Positions 30,621-42,074 of a stretch of DNA of 64,000 bases are shown one piece after another. Every line of letters begins with the position of its first letter. Position 1 is the first letter of the stretch. A program made the position numbers and the translations under genes. Source of the DNA: Protula sp. h YS-2021 (lineage: Eukaryota > Annelida > Polychaeta > Sabellida > Serpulidae); NCBI GenBank assembly GCA_949752745.1, contig OX457024.1, forward strand, positions 51,105,810-51,169,809, read 5' to 3'. Below the pieces are notes generated by a model. The model was given only the letters and a program-made list of their open reading frames with translations. It was not told where the DNA came from and ran no database searches.

Positions 30621-33559
30621 TTTAAATTTACTTATGTAAGATCATTTTAAATTTTGGATTAAAAATTAGCCAAAAAAACGATATTTTACAAATAAAAATT
30701 AATTTGCGTTCTCTACTTTTAGATAGGTTTCCCTTCATATTTGTTGAATTCATGCAGAATATAAGCCATTTTAACCCAGCCCATATTTCAAGTCCTCTCA
30801 TTACCTTTGAGATTGCATACGGATTTGTGCAGAGGCCGAATGAGGAGTGTCAGAAACCAATGTCGTTCCTCCCTATCTGGAAGCAAAGGAGTTTTATGAC
30901 CCGTTATGAACTAGCATGTGTAGGCAGGTATCGCAGAGATCTATCTATGTAACCGATATGCTGACACGTCTTTCTAGACATTTTGAGTACCAAGAAACTG
31001 TGGTAAGAAATCGCATCAGTTTCTTAGCATCTCTTCTATCCTCCTTACTTTTCCAGCTCTGATCATTTCGTTCATTTCATCTATTTCAGTAGCTTTGTCC
31101 GAGCCCGGTTGGTACAAGGCTGTTGGGTCGTCCTTGAGTTAAGAGAGGTGTGGGCGGTTTTGAACCATGCTATTCTTTTTAAAAAGGGAATGGGTAACCG
31201 ACATTTGGCCAGCTGATTACTTGTCATGGTCTTCCCAAGAGGTTTTTAGGCCTACGGACAAGGAGGTCCTGCAAGCTAGAAAACTTTCTGAGCTTCATTT
31301 TTGGGCGGTACTTTGGTTGGCTATCTGTATTGGTACTGTTTAGTTTGCTGGTTTGTTTGGTGCTTAACGTGCCACTCAGCAACTAGGATGGATGTATTAG
31401 TTGAAATTGTTGGCTGGTCTGGCGCGCTCGTGGGAAGGTTTTGGCAAGAAAATTGACTTATAAGGAACCGATGGTGCCGAGCGCTGCCTTTCCGCTTGGG
31501 TCATTGGCGACAGAAAGGGCCCGATTCTTCTTGAAACATTGGCACTAGGTCTTACGAAAGAGCTCTGCCTGCTTCCTTTACTCGTTCGATGGTTGCTGGT
31601 AGTTTTTGTTCTTACTACCAGTATGGGAGGGTAACGTAGATATCTAAGGACTCTGACAAGCAGTGTGAGAGGAATGCACCCTGGCGGAGATGCATTCGAC
31701 AAGTCTAAGACGAGACTAGACAACAGTTTTATCGAACTCACGTCAAGGTCTTCAGGGTGTGGCTTTGAAATGACATAATATTACAAGATGTGATGAGTTC
31801 CTACTTTCAGCGACTTAGTTTCTTTTTTAACTTATAGAATGTCTGAATATGTGCGTGTAGATGGCATCCAGGCCATGTTTTTCGAAGGTTGTTTGAGAGC
31901 TTTTTACTGAAAAAGTGTCTGTTGCGCAATAGGTTTCTTTGATTGGTGTTCAATGTTCCATTCAACGACTATGAAGGCTATATAGGGACACAATGCTTAA
32001 GGAACAAGTCCAAAACTGAAGAAAGAGTGTACAAATAGTATAAGAGCCAAAATATCGATTAGTCGCCTCCTACAACATGTGTGAAATAGTTTCCGCTAAC
32101 CCACAGGGTCACACGCTAAAGGGACCACGATGGACTGCATATTCTGGGAAGAGCTCTTCTACTTAAGCTTGGTGAAGTGTGGAGACCTGATTCGAAAGGA
32201 GAATACCCATGAATCTTCTTCTGTCATCAACATCACCTGTTTCAGGAAGTCTTTTCCATGTTGGTGGCGAAGATAACACAATTGACTTGAAGTCACCGGA
32301 ATGGAGACTGTCAAACAAACCTGGTTTCTCGTTTGCAAATGTGCATATATAGCAGCAGAGCAGCCAGCTTCGTGGAAAACAATTTTGGTTGTTTGTCACA
32401 AGTGTGTGTTGCAGCTCCCGTATTTTCTTTTTGGGTAGAGTCTGCATGGGAAGAAACACTGGAAAATTGAAAGCGTCAGGAGAAACCGTTGGTAACTGAG
32501 TTTTATGAAGAAAGTTTCGACTGCGCCGGAAGGCTCAGCTGCTCTGCAGATGTCATGAACAAGGAGCCAGGAAATTCATATGTGATCTGTACTTGGTTAC
32601 TTGGCTACTTTGTCCGAAATAGACTTGGTTGCGCTGTATTACAGTTTTTACAAGCTCTGAGAACAATCTCTGTGCTAGGAAATTCCAATTTGGAGATTGT
32701 TTCAGAAAATCCTTTGGCCTTAATAAAGCTTAAAAAGTAAGCTTTTCAAACGTATTTCTTTTTACTCGGTGGGGAAAGTGTGGGCTTAAAGTACTTAATG
32801 TTTCTCTTTTTTCCTTTTTTGGTAGTTTTTTTTCTTCATTTTTTCAGCTAAAATTATTGCGTCGGTTTCCAGACATCTCCTCTGAAATGGCTTAAGCTAA
32901 GCGAATGAAATTTGGAACAATTATAGTCGACCGTGTGAACCGTGCCAAATAAAAAAAATTATTGACCTATGACGTCATCAACGTTTTTTAACGCATGATG
33001 TCATAATGACGTCATTTTCCGTTTCGTTTTCCTGGTCGGTTTTAAAGCGGGATTTTGATACACAATATGTAGGCAGCTTATTTGTGTACGAATTGACGGT
33101 TAAAAATAACTTTTAACCACCCATTGCCCTGTAAAACGGCCAACCCTTATCTCCTAAAAATGTACACGAAATTCACGGTCATCCCTAGCAGAGCATTATT
33201 GTCTGTGAATGTATGCATAGACATAGGGCGTACTCGCTTGTGATTGGATGATACTGGAAAGCGAACTGTCAGCTATTGCTATCTGCGATGCTGTTTTTAC
33301 TGAAGTCCCTGAATTGTACTTACGTGGCTTTTTACAAGCAGCTGGCGGTGCGCTGTTCAGTACAAAGAGAATAAGTTGTTGATTTTTCAATTTTCAAGGT
33401 TTTGTTGCAAACTCATTCACTTGACATATACGATTACAAGTTGCTGTTGTTAGTCCTTTGAAAAGGAGTGTTTCACATAGTTTTATACAGGATAAAGAAT
33501 AATTGCTCTCCCAAAGTAAGTGTAACACCAGATACAGGATATCCACTTCCTTTAGGACG
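30621..33559. other. Long stretch without a gene, scattered old repeats
   Basis: No gene family was recognised; open frames up to 114 codons (31397-31741, minus) have no supporting motif. At about 31337-31376 the phrase TGGTTTGTTTGGTGCTTAAC with a nearby CACTCAGCAAC, and at about 32055-32110 GATTAGTCGCCTCCTACAAC with CAGGGTCACACGC, look like the two ends of a SINE-like repeat that I associate with molluscs, split far apart. A second piece is at 34190-34350. Confidence 0.45.
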
Positions 33560-33890
33560 TCAGGTTAGGTACAAATTTCGGTGACCTTTACCTCTAGTTC
33601 ACTTTCAGTCAAACGCCTGAAGCTGCACTTTTATCTAAAAAACTATAACAGATAGAGCAATTTTGACCTAATTTTCTACCTCCATCCCCTCTAAGACGTT
33701 ACATAAGGTATAACTTTTGGTCACTTTCGAGTCAAAAACCGGAAATTGCCCTTTATCTCGAAAACGGTAAGAGAAGAGCCATTTCGACCTCATTTCGACT
33801 TCCACCCTCTCCTCAATGGTAGATAAGATATACCTTTCGGTGACCTTGATCTCAAGGTAATTTTGGTCATGACTGCAACATAAGCGCAAG
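33560..33890 (-). repeat. Degenerate ~115-bp tandem repeat, reverse of the 8.7-9.3 kb family
   Basis: About three units share CGGTGACCTT, a purine-poor spacer, GGAAATTGCCCTTTATCTCG, AAAACGGTAAGAGA, GAGCCATTTCGACCT and TACATAAGGTATA. Read on the minus strand these correspond to AAGGTCACC, TCGAGATAA and GGTCGAAAT of the array at 8658-9340. The two arrays therefore belong to one dispersed family in opposite orientations. Confidence 0.7.
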
Positions 33891-34189
33891 ATACTAGTCG
33901 ATGAGACCAGTAGCAAAGGCCAGTTACTAAGGCACTGGAAATTCGAACTGGTTAGTCCAAATTTAAAACAAGGTATCTCTCTTTTCTGCAGACATATACC
34001 GATACCAGAGCAGCTTCTAAAACGACCGTGATGTCAGAAATGGAGTAGTCAAGCACAGCAAAAACAGACCAACAGCTTGGTATCTGAGTGCTGAAGATAG
34101 CTTGGGGTCAAATACAGGTCTCTGTGGAATGGCACGATTCAAAACGACATGTGTGAGCATCAGCTGTTTGCTGTTGCCGCGAATCGTGT
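33891..34189. other. Spacer without a recognised feature
   Basis: About 300 bp of unique sequence; nothing identified. Confidence 0.4.
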
Positions 34190-34350
34190 TTTAGTTTGCT
34201 TGTTTGATGTTTAGCGCTGCGTTCAGCCATTGGGATCGTTCTATTGAGACGCATATTTGCTGAAGGAACAAGTGGAGAAGCCAGAGAAATTTTGATTAGT
34301 CGGCTCTTACGACATAGACGGAAGGCAGTGGAGAATGCGACGCACACTTC
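34190..34350 (+). repeat. Possible SINE-like fragment
   Basis: Begins TTTGCTTGTTTGATGTTTAG followed by CGCTGCGTTCAGCC and, ~100 bp on, GATTAGTCGGCTCTTACGAC. The pairing of these two phrases resembles a SINE-like repeat I recall from molluscs. No polymerase III boxes were confirmed. Confidence 0.4.
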
Positions 34351-34817
34351 TTAACAAAGCATTTGGTGCCTGCCACACAACATACAACTACAACTTTCCT
34401 GACTTTTGTTACACCGAATTTAACCGCACTTATGGGTAATAAAATGGGTTATTATTAGTTCATAAACATTTTTGCGTGCAAAGAATGACGTGTGCTTGCC
34501 AAACACTTGAAATGGAATGCCGTATAAAATTCAATGAAGGGAAACCAGTCTAAAAGTAAAGATAAGCGGATTCAAAGCTTTTACGGAGTAAAATTAGTTT
34601 TAAAATGATTAAAAATCGTTGAAAGGACAGTAAAAACATTCTGTTATAATTTTCTGTGAGGTTTGGAATTACTCCAGCCAACATTTTCTCATTATTTATA
34701 GTTGTTTTTTTCTTACGGATGAACAGACGGACAGACAACACAGGCTCCACGCAATGGGTATAGTCCATGTGGACTAAATCGACTAATAATAAGCTGTGCG
34801 TTTATGCAAATAAAATA

Positions 34818-34822
34818 CAAGC
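34818..34822. other. 5-bp target-site duplication (left)
   Basis: CAAGC directly precedes the 5' LTR and is repeated directly after the 3' LTR at 41946-41950. Five bases is the usual duplication length for BEL/Pao integrases. Confidence 0.92.
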
Positions 34823-35216
34823 TGTAGTAAATATGAAGAGTTAATTGATTCTTATGTTGTGTGTATCGAAATATTGGTGGTATATAATTTTAAGTTAACA
34901 CCCCAGCCACGTGAATATTTATTTTGTACCTGACTTCCCTTTATTTCGGACGTTTGTCATATGCAATTCTGCCGCGCTTGTTTTCAATTTTTTACACTAT
35001 GTTGTTTGACATCGGTTAATACATAAAGAATGCCACGTGTTCGTTCGGGCATTCTGTCTTGGTTCAATCATTAATTTTGTACGAGTTCTGGTATGAGTCT
35101 GATCTTTTCGAAGAGTTTGTGGCGAAATAAATACTCTGTCTGATTTGGATTCAACATGAATTTAACTCCGTTGCAAAACTACTAAGACAGAATCATTTTG
35201 ATTCCATTTATCCCAC
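34823..35216 (+). mobile_element. 5' LTR of BEL/Pao element
   Basis: A 394-bp LTR starting TGTAGTAAATATGAAGAG and ending CCCACA (TG...CA). It aligns along its whole length with 41541-41945, with many substitutions and small indels. GGTTAATACATAAAGAATGC is a plausible core-promoter region with a TATA-like box near 35020. No tRNA primer-binding site was recognised in the AAAAGTACAAAATT that follows. Confidence 0.94.
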
Positions 35217-35282
35217 AAAAAGTACAAAATTAATGAAAAAAAATTGAAACTGAAATAAATTAAAATGTGAACAAAACTCAAA

Positions 35283-36650
35283 ATGCCTATAGTTGAGCCT
35301 GAAATCGCAAGCTTCAAAGTGACAGAGCTCAAGAGAATTATAAGTGAAAAAGGACTAAAAACGTGAGGAAATAAGTCTGGACTAGTGCTGCGGTTGCGTG
35401 AGTACTATTCCATTAAAGAAGATGAACAGGATCTGCAGGATTCTATTCTGCCCCACGACAGTGCTTCCCAGACAAGCAGCTCAAACGAGTAGCGCACGTG
35501 CTCGATCTGCTGCCCGTAAAGCCAGTTTAAAAGCCAAATTAGAAGTCTTGAAAGAAGAGAAACGAATACGCGCCGAACTAGTGGAGAAAGAATCCCAAAC
35601 TTCGCTTTCATCAGCTTCAGACGGAGATCCAAGCTGTTTCTGCCGAGGAACAGGTGTTTGCCGAATATGCAGAAGTTGCAGCTCCACAAGCCGCTATGGA
35701 AGGGAATGCTCCAGCTATTTCGCCTGAGCCTGCACGTGTAAGCCCAACTACGACACAGGCTGCTACGATGCAAACCATACATCCTCCTGATGTTCGCGGT
35801 AAGTTATCAGTTCCTACATTGACCACAACCGCTCTGAATCCGGATGCGTTAGGTACGTGCCCAACTATCAAGTTCCGCCGCAGAAGAACGACCCACCTCA
35901 GCTTTGCGATCCGGAAAGCAATCAAGTGCTTACACTTCAAAACTACAGCGGTGACATCAGAGCACAACAGCAGATGTTTGAAATATTGAGTTAACCGAAG
36001 CCAGGGCTCTCTTCGTTTGACGGTAACCCTATTGAATTTCATTTCTTTATGAATTCATTTGACACTTGCTTTCTTTCAACCAGCATAAGTGATGCCGCAA
36101 AACTAAATCGTCTTTTTCAAATATGTAAAGGGAAAGCTCTAAAAGTCATCAAGTCATGTGCTCTTATAGATCCAGTTATGGGTTACTCAAAAGCTAGATC
36201 GCTTCTGCAAGAGCGCCTTGGTAATGACTATTTTAGCTCAGAAGCATGGGTTACGAAAATCACGAGTGGTCCTCCAGTCAAGAAAAATAGCAAGGAGTCC
36301 TTGCAGGAATTTTTAGACGACGTTAGAAGCTGCACTGGGACTTTACAAGCCATGGGTCATTTGGACGAGGTGGTCTCACGAGTGAGGCTAGTACAACTGG
36401 TCGAGCGACTACCTTACTACGTACAGGGGCGCTGGATGAAACAAGCAATTGATGAATACGACAAAGTTGGAAGATATCCAGGTATTGATGAATTTCTCAA
36501 GTTCTTGGAGAAAGTCTCACGCGAGGTTAGTGATCCGGTCCTTGGTATTCAGGAAGCAAAAGAAAGTAAAGGCTGTGGGAAGAAAAATAAGGCCTCAAGT
36601 TTCCATGTAGATGCAAAAGGAGGTAACGAATTAAATATCTCTGCTGTAAA
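35283..36650 (+). pseudogene. BEL/Pao Gag region with N-terminal SAP motif
   Basis: From ATG at 35283 the frame reads MPIVEPEIASFKVTELKRII-SEKGLKT, then TGA (35364-35366), then GNKSGLVLRLREYY. This is a SAP-type nucleic-acid-binding helix pair. A TAG and a shift follow; the next frame is an Arg/Lys/Glu-rich coiled coil (SLKAKLEVLKEEKRIRAELV), then another shift. From about 36000 comes the capsid-like DUF1759 segment: LSSFDGNPIEFHFFMNSFDT, SDAAKLNRLFQICKGKALKV and GYSKARSLLQERLGNDY. SAP motifs at the head of BEL proteins are known to me from animal elements; here the start fits because the SAP motif begins a few residues after the ATG. Confidence 0.85.
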
Positions 36651-37200
36651 ATGTGCGTTGCCTGTAATGAAAAGCACATGTTGCACCAATGTGAGGGGTT
36701 TAAGAAGATGCCTGTTGTTCAGCGTCCGAAGTTTGCCAAAGACAAGCAACTCTGCTTCAACTACTTAAAAGAGGCTAAGCATTCGGCAAAAAACTGCAAA
36801 TCATATCGAAAATGTGGCATCGACGGCTGCCCCATGAAGCATTCTAGGCTGCTTCACCATGCATTCAAATCCAAAAGAAAAGATTCGCCGAAAGTGGAAG
36901 ATACTGGTACGCAAGACGACTCAGTCGTCTTAAATACACAAACTGGGTCCTACCAGAGTTCAAAGGTCGTATTACCTATCGTACCTGTGCTTGTAAAAGG
37001 TGAGGCCACCCAAAACATTGTCAAAACCTACGCTCTACTAGACTCTGGTAGCAATGAGGTATTTTGTTCTGCAGCCCTTCTAAATGACCTCGGAATTGAA
37101 GGTAAGCAAACCAGTCTCAAGATTTCTACCTTAAATGAAGTGCCTGTAGAAAAGATCAACTTATCAGTTTCAAGTGTTTCAAAAACTGTGCAATAGAAGC
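36651..37200 (+). pseudogene. BEL/Pao zinc knuckles and aspartic protease
   Basis: The frame opens with CVACNEKHMLHQCEGF, a C-x2-C-type knuckle, then LCFNYLKEAKHSAKNC, where Tyr replaces the second Cys, and KCGIDGCPMKHSRLLHH, a pattern typical of Pao polyproteins. The protease follows: TYALLDSGSNEVFCSAALL with the catalytic DSGS at 37041-37052. A TAG ends this frame at about 37195, and the downstream protease half continues in another frame (VNLLIGQDNP-like stretch reading VTLLIGQDNPQALLPLEL near 37330). The protease would process the Gag-Pol polyprotein. Confidence 0.9.
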
Positions 37201-38560
37201 GTCAGAGGTGTACGCTTTGAAAAATTTCCGTTGCTTGTATCGAGTACCGCTGTTAGCACAGACGTTGACTGTTGGGATCACATAAGAGATCTGCCAGTTC
37301 ATGTTAATGATGGCATAAATGTGACTCTACTCATTGGTCAGGATAATCCTCAAGCTTTGCTGCCATTGGAGCTGAAGTGTGGCTCAGTTGGTGAGCTATA
37401 TGGAGTGCGGACACCTCTGGGATGGACTATCAACGGTCCAGTACAAAAAAACAGAAGACGACGCAGGTGTGTGTAACTTTGTTAATTGTGCTATCAATGT
37501 TAAACGTCTTGAACAACAAGTCGAACAGTTTTGGAAGCTTGAGAACAGTGCTTTATCTGCTACTGAGCTATCTCTTAATGACAAGAACATTGCAGATATG
37601 GAACGACAATGTACATCTACGAGGTGACCATCACGAGCTAGATGTTGAATTTAAATCCAAACAGCCACAACTGCCAAACAACAAGTGTGTTGCTGAAAGG
37701 CGATTGCCTTACCTGGGGCGCAGGCTAAGTAAGGATGACCACCTCTTATCAAGGTATAAAAATGAAACTGAAACACTACTGAAGAAGGATTACGCGGAAA
37801 AGGGATCAGATTCTGAAGGGCCACTGGGGCTTACCTGGTATTTACCACATCATGCTGTGCTGAATGTCAACAAGCCCGATAAGGTGAGAATAGTTCATGA
37901 TTGCGCAGCTGACTATCGCGAAAACTCATTAAACAAAGAAGCTTTGCAAGGTCCTGGCTTGACAAACAGACTACTTGGCGTTCTGTTACGATTCAGAGAG
38001 AACAAGTATGGTATGACGGCTTACACTGAAACAATGTTTTTCCAAGTGAAGGTGACACCACATCATAGAGATGTACTCCGGTTCCTTTGGAGGCAGGAAG
38101 GGGATCCAAAAAGGCGGCAGAAGTCTACAGGATAACGGTTCACTTATTCGGTCTTATCTGGTGTCCAAGTATCTCCAGTTATGCGTTGAAAAAGACTGCT
38201 GAAGAGTTTCAACAAAGGTTTGACAAGGAAACTGTAGATGCTACACTACATAATTTCTATGTTGATGACTTGTTACAGTCAGTTACTTCAGAGAGTGCTG
38301 GCATTCACATGGTAAAGAGCTGCGAGACTTGTTGTCGCTGAGGGGTTTTAATTTAACGAAATGGATCACAAACAGTCGACAGATCATCGAGTCGATACCG
38401 AAAGACTACGGGGCCAAAGGAATACAAAATCTAGACCTTCAGCAATCCGCGTTGCCGGTTGAAAGAGCGATAGGTGTGGAATGGGCAACTGAACAAGATG
38501 TCTTCCGCATTACGGTGAGACAGCCCCAAAAAGATCCGATGTATACTCGTTGAGGCTTGC
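37201..38560 (+). pseudogene. BEL/Pao reverse transcriptase
   Basis: Pao-type RT signatures appear in order: GLTWYLPHHAVLNVNKPDKV, RIVHDCAADYRENSLNKEAL and QGPGLTNRLLGVLLRF. A damaged motif A follows (MTAYTETMFFQVKV, where family members have ADIExMFxQV), then LRFLWRQEGDPK, YRITVHLFGLIWCPSISSYA and the catalytic NFYVDDLLQSV at 38252-38284. Thr occupies the place of the first catalytic Asp. Frames change at about 37620, 38100 and 38320, and a TGA follows DPMYTR at about 38551. It would copy element RNA to DNA if intact. Confidence 0.92.
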
Positions 38561-39260
38561 TTAGCGTCCTGTCATCCGTGTATGATCAATTGGGTTTTGT
38601 TTGTCCTTATGTACTTCTAGCAAAGAAGCTATTTCAGAGTGAGTGCAAGTTGAAGAAGGGCTGGGATGACAAGCTGGAAGATACAACTATCAAATTATTT
38701 GATTCCTGGCTGCACAATCTGGATAGCCTCAGGTACTTGCAGATTCCTAGATGCTTCGTCGCAAACGTGAGGTCTGAAGATGTCCAACCACATCACTTAT
38801 GTGATGCATCAAGCGAGGCGTACGGTACGGTTTCCTACCTGCGTGCTACAGATAGTACAGGTACTGTCCATTGTTCGTTCGTCTTTGGAAAATCAAGACT
38901 AGCGCCAATTAAGCAGGTGAGCATACCTCGCCTTGAATTATGTGCATCGCAAAGGAGCTCACAATTGAAATCAACAACACGTTTTTCTGGTCTGATACTA
39001 CAATTGCGTTGGCTTATGTACACCACTCAGACAAAAGATTTCACACCTTTGTAGCTAACAGACTTACCTTGATTCACGACGCTTCAAGTCCAGATCAATG
39101 GAGGTACAAGGTAATCCGGCGGATGATGCCTCCAGAGTACCGATGCAAACACAATGTCTTGCAGATGGCTTCATGGACCGATGTTTCTTCAGAATTCCGA
39201 GGGTGAGTGACCAAGACATCCATATGTCTTGCAAGAACTCAACGATGATCCAGAAGTGAA
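38561..39260 (+). pseudogene. BEL/Pao A17 region and RNase H
   Basis: LSVLSSVYDQLGFVCPYVLL and AKKLFQSECKLKKGWDD are the Pao-specific segment after RT (Pfam lists it as peptidase A17). HHLCDASSEAYGTVSYLRA is the start of RNase H, with its first Asp. VSIPRLELCA is followed by a jump in frame at about 38940 with apparent loss of some residues, then ELTIEINNTFFWSDTTIALA, RFHTFVANRL and SSPDQWRYK. After that the usual NPAD stretch is absent or scrambled. Confidence 0.88.
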
Positions 39261-39784
39261 GCGCTCAGCGACTAGCTGTTCAGTTGAGGCAGCGTCTGAT
39301 TGGGAGCAGACATCTATTTATCAGCTGCTACCACACAGGTTCTCCGACTGGTTAAAGCTCAAAGGTTCAATAACGCGGATTTTGCGATTTCTCCTTCTTT
39401 TTCTGAAGTCAAAGAAGACGAAAAAGTTTGGTTTAATTACAGAACAAGAGCTTAATGCGGCAGAGTGTGCAATTGTAAAATATGTCCAGAGTAAATGCTC
39501 AATACCTGGCTGATTTGTTCTGGCGACTCTGGATTCGAGAATACCTATCTACAATTCAGCTTCGTCGAAAGTGACTGGCAAGTACTCGCGATTTCTGCGT
39601 CGATGATATCGCTCTGGTGATGGATGAAGTGACACCAAGAAATTGTTGGCCTATGGGAAGAGTGGTGCAAGTCAACCGAGGCAGAGATGACCATGTTCGA
39701 TCTGCGGTTGTTCGAACCAAATCAACCAGTCTGACACGCCCTGTGACAAAGCTTTGCCTTCTAGAATCTTGTGATCGAAGCTAA
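39261..39784 (+). pseudogene. BEL/Pao integrase ends with the catalytic core deleted
   Basis: The region before integrase is present up to ELNAAECAIVKYVQS at about 39490. The very next readable family sequence, in another frame, is AQYLADLFWRLWIREYLS (from about 39496), which normally comes after the integrase core. DFCVDDIALVMDEVTPRNCW, PMGRVVQVNRGRDDHVRSAV and RPVTKLCLLES follow, the DUF5641-type C-terminal domain, ending in TAA at 39782-39784. The H2C2 zinc finger and all DDE residues are missing, roughly 1 kb judging from family length. The element cannot encode its own integrase. Confidence 0.9.
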
Positions 39785-40076
39785 ATTTTTTTTGCAAAAT
39801 GATGCGAGCCCAGCGCCGTCATTAAAAGTTTGTGAACACCCAAGCGATCACAGAAGGCTGTGCCTAGTATGTTCATGCATTCATTTGTGCTGAAATGTCT
39901 TGTTGATGTTATCCACAGGCATAATTTAGCGTTTTTTCTAGTTTAATTGTCGATGTCATAAAATGTTCACCAGTAATCATGTGTATCCATCCTGGTTCAT
40001 GCATTTTCCTTATATTTTTAAAGATTTATTTCATAGATTTTTGCTACGGTAATCACTGATTTTCAACATAAAAATA
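39785..40076. other. BEL 3' non-coding region before the nested element
   Basis: AT-rich non-coding sequence between the end of pol and the nested Tc1/mariner remnant; no open frame of interest. Confidence 0.5.
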
Positions 40077-40904
40077 AACCCGGAAAAAAAGTTTCTAACC
40101 ACCTAATATTTTTGAGAAAAGAAAGGGTTTGAATTTTAAAAATGTGTAATATATATACATTTCCAAATACCACTGTATATGTGTGACAGAATACTGTGTT
40201 TAGCAATAGTATTCCCCCCATGCTCCAGTGAACACGATTCATTTTAAAAGCGGAGAGATCTCTTTCAAAAATTGCACTATGGAAGATTCAATGTTAAAGT
40301 GCCCATTGTTTCATGTGTACGCTTTGTGTGCTTGTGTGCTAAGATTGACCAATATGTTTAATCCGATTCGCCCTGTGGTGTTGAAAATCAGTGATAATGG
40401 GCAGATTATCTCATCGTGATCGGGCCTGCGCCGACGGGCTACTGGAGGAATACACCGAATGGACTGGTCGCCTTGCTCACCAGACTTAAATCCCATAGAG
40501 CACGTGTGGAATTACTTAGGAAGGGCACTACATCGTCAAGTAATGGCGGAGAAAATCTCGACGGCATTAGGAAGTATCTTTTGGGAGAATGGGACAGAAT
40601 GCCAGAACAGTACGTTAGAAAACTCGTGCATAGCATGCGCAAGCGCTCAGCAGAATGCATAACAAATACAGGTGACCACACCCATTATGAACAGGGATTT
40701 CCAGAGTGCAATTTTTGAAAATGACCCCTGCTGTAGAAATTAAGAGTGATGGAATTTTTGTGAGAACATATCTGTTATAAGTTTCAACTCAGCCTAGGAT
40801 AAGTGATGCTGGAAGCAGACAAGAGCAGTCATTACCTCGCAAGTAGACTATATTTTGAAATATTCACAAATCTGTAAGTGGTTAGAAAACTTTTTTGCCG
40901 GGTT
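40077..40904 (+). mobile_element. Tc1/mariner deletion derivative nested in the BEL element
   Basis: Inverted ends AACCCGGAAAAAAAGTTTCT (40077) and its complement AAAACTTTTTTGCCGGGTT (ending 40904) continue with CTAACCAC on both sides. TA is present outside both ends (40075-40076, 40905-40906), the hallmark target of this superfamily. Inside, the plus strand encodes only the transposase C-terminus: HRDRACADGLLEEYT, MDWSPCSPDLNPIEHVWNYL (40459-40518) with the SPDLNPIE motif around the last catalytic residue, then LLGEWDRMPEQYVRKLVHSM in another frame. The DNA-binding and first two catalytic parts are gone, so it is non-autonomous. Confidence 0.92.
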
Positions 40905-41540
40905 TATATTACCAGGTCATTTTTGCTCTAAATTCATGTATAAAATGACACACGTTCTAAGTGTCAACGTTATAATGTAGAACTCCTTCCCGATAAAAAT
41001 ATTAATTTGTTTCCCATTGCGTATAATGTAAATAGTTTTACGATTTTCAAATGTTCCCCATGTCTGCTTAGATTTGTCCACATTGATTTCCATAAACAGT
41101 ACATTCAGTATTTATAATGTTTCAATACATGTATGAATTACTTCCGTTGTGTTCAACTTCCGCTTTAAAGTTCTACTGAAAAACTTCTTTTGCTTGAAGT
41201 GGTGGGAAAAAGATCTTGCACAAGTCTTAACGCGGCTATTGAAAATTGCATTTCAGGTCCTCGCATAGGAAAAGGAGCAGTGCCTTTGCTAGGCCGCACC
41301 AAATTATCTGGTTTTCCAATTTCGCGATGCTTCCACCCAACTTCATATCAGAATTTACGATTTGTCTTAGAAATATTTCGTAAGTCTTGCATGGGATTGG
41401 GGGAATATAGCGAGTGAATGGGTTAGTTCAATATTCTACATGTCGTAGAAGGGTGTAAAGGTCCTTGCCTGCATGCTTAAAACAACATTGTCATATTTAC
41501 TGTTAATGCTTTAAAGGATCAGCTCTCATTTAGGGTTCGA
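40905..41540. other. BEL 3' non-coding region before the 3' LTR
   Basis: No coding motif. A 75-codon frame at 41190-41417 has no family support. A clear polypurine tract before the LTR was not evident. Confidence 0.45.
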
Positions 41541-41945
41541 TGCAGTAAATATGAAGAGTAATTGATTATTAATGTTGTATGTATTGAAATATTGGTGCTA
41601 TATAATTTTAAGTTAACATCCCCAACAAAGTAAATATTTATTTTTGTACCTGACATCCCTTTATTTCTGGAGTTTCCCATTTGTCATATTAAATTCTTCC
41701 GCGCTCGTCAATAGTTTTCAAATTTTTCACACTGTGTTGTTTGACATCGGTTAATATATAAAGGATGCCACGTGTTCGTTCGGGCATTTTGTCTTGGTTC
41801 AGTCATTAATTTCGTGCGAGTTTTGAGTCTGATCTTTTGGAAGAGTTTGTGGCGAAATAAATACTATCTGATTTGGATTCAATATGAATTTAACTCCGTT
41901 GCAAAACTACTAAGATGGAATCATTTTGATTCAATTTACCCCACA
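41541..41945 (+). mobile_element. 3' LTR of BEL/Pao element
   Basis: A 405-bp copy of the LTR starting TGCAGTAAATATGAAGAG and ending CCCCACA. It shares GACATCGGTTAATA, ATGCCACGTGTTCGTTCGGG and TTTAACTCCGTTGCAAAACT with the 5' LTR. It is followed by CAAGC, the right target-site duplication. Confidence 0.94.
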
Positions 41946-42074
41946 CAAGCCTCACATTTATGGTAAGCACGCATAAACACGATGTGGGTGACTAATTGAA
42001 CTAACTCAAAGGCATAAAAGATGTAAATTCCGTGTTTATTCAAATGCTATTTGCCTTGAAAATGCACACTTTAA
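41946..42074. other. Junction between BEL element and satellite array
   Basis: CAAGC (41946-41950) and about 125 bp of sequence without clear satellite similarity. It marks the array border. Confidence 0.5.

Larger units (their letters stand above)
34823..41945 (+). mobile_element. BEL/Pao LTR retrotransposon, full-length but defective
   Basis: The 7123-bp element has two LTRs, a CAAGC target-site duplication, and Gag, protease, RT, RNase H and part of integrase in the usual order on the plus strand. Coding frames are broken by stops and frameshifts throughout. The integrase catalytic core is deleted, and a Tc1/mariner remnant is nested in the 3' non-coding region (40077-40904). The LTRs have clearly diverged, so the insertion is not recent. 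It lies immediately beside the satellite array that starts ~125 bp downstream. Confidence 0.95.

Noticed and set aside
30621..31100. Upstream RT or RNase H part of the gypsy element
   Set aside because: A few suggestive residues on minus (FLTTVSWYSK) are not followed by the expected family motifs.
35217..35235. tRNA primer-binding site after the 5' LTR
   Set aside because: The sequence AAAAGTACAAAATT does not begin with the usual TGG, and I could not match it to a tRNA 3' end.
35405..36042. Minus-strand open frames of 125 and 141 codons
   Set aside because: They are shadows of the plus-strand BEL Gag coding sequence.
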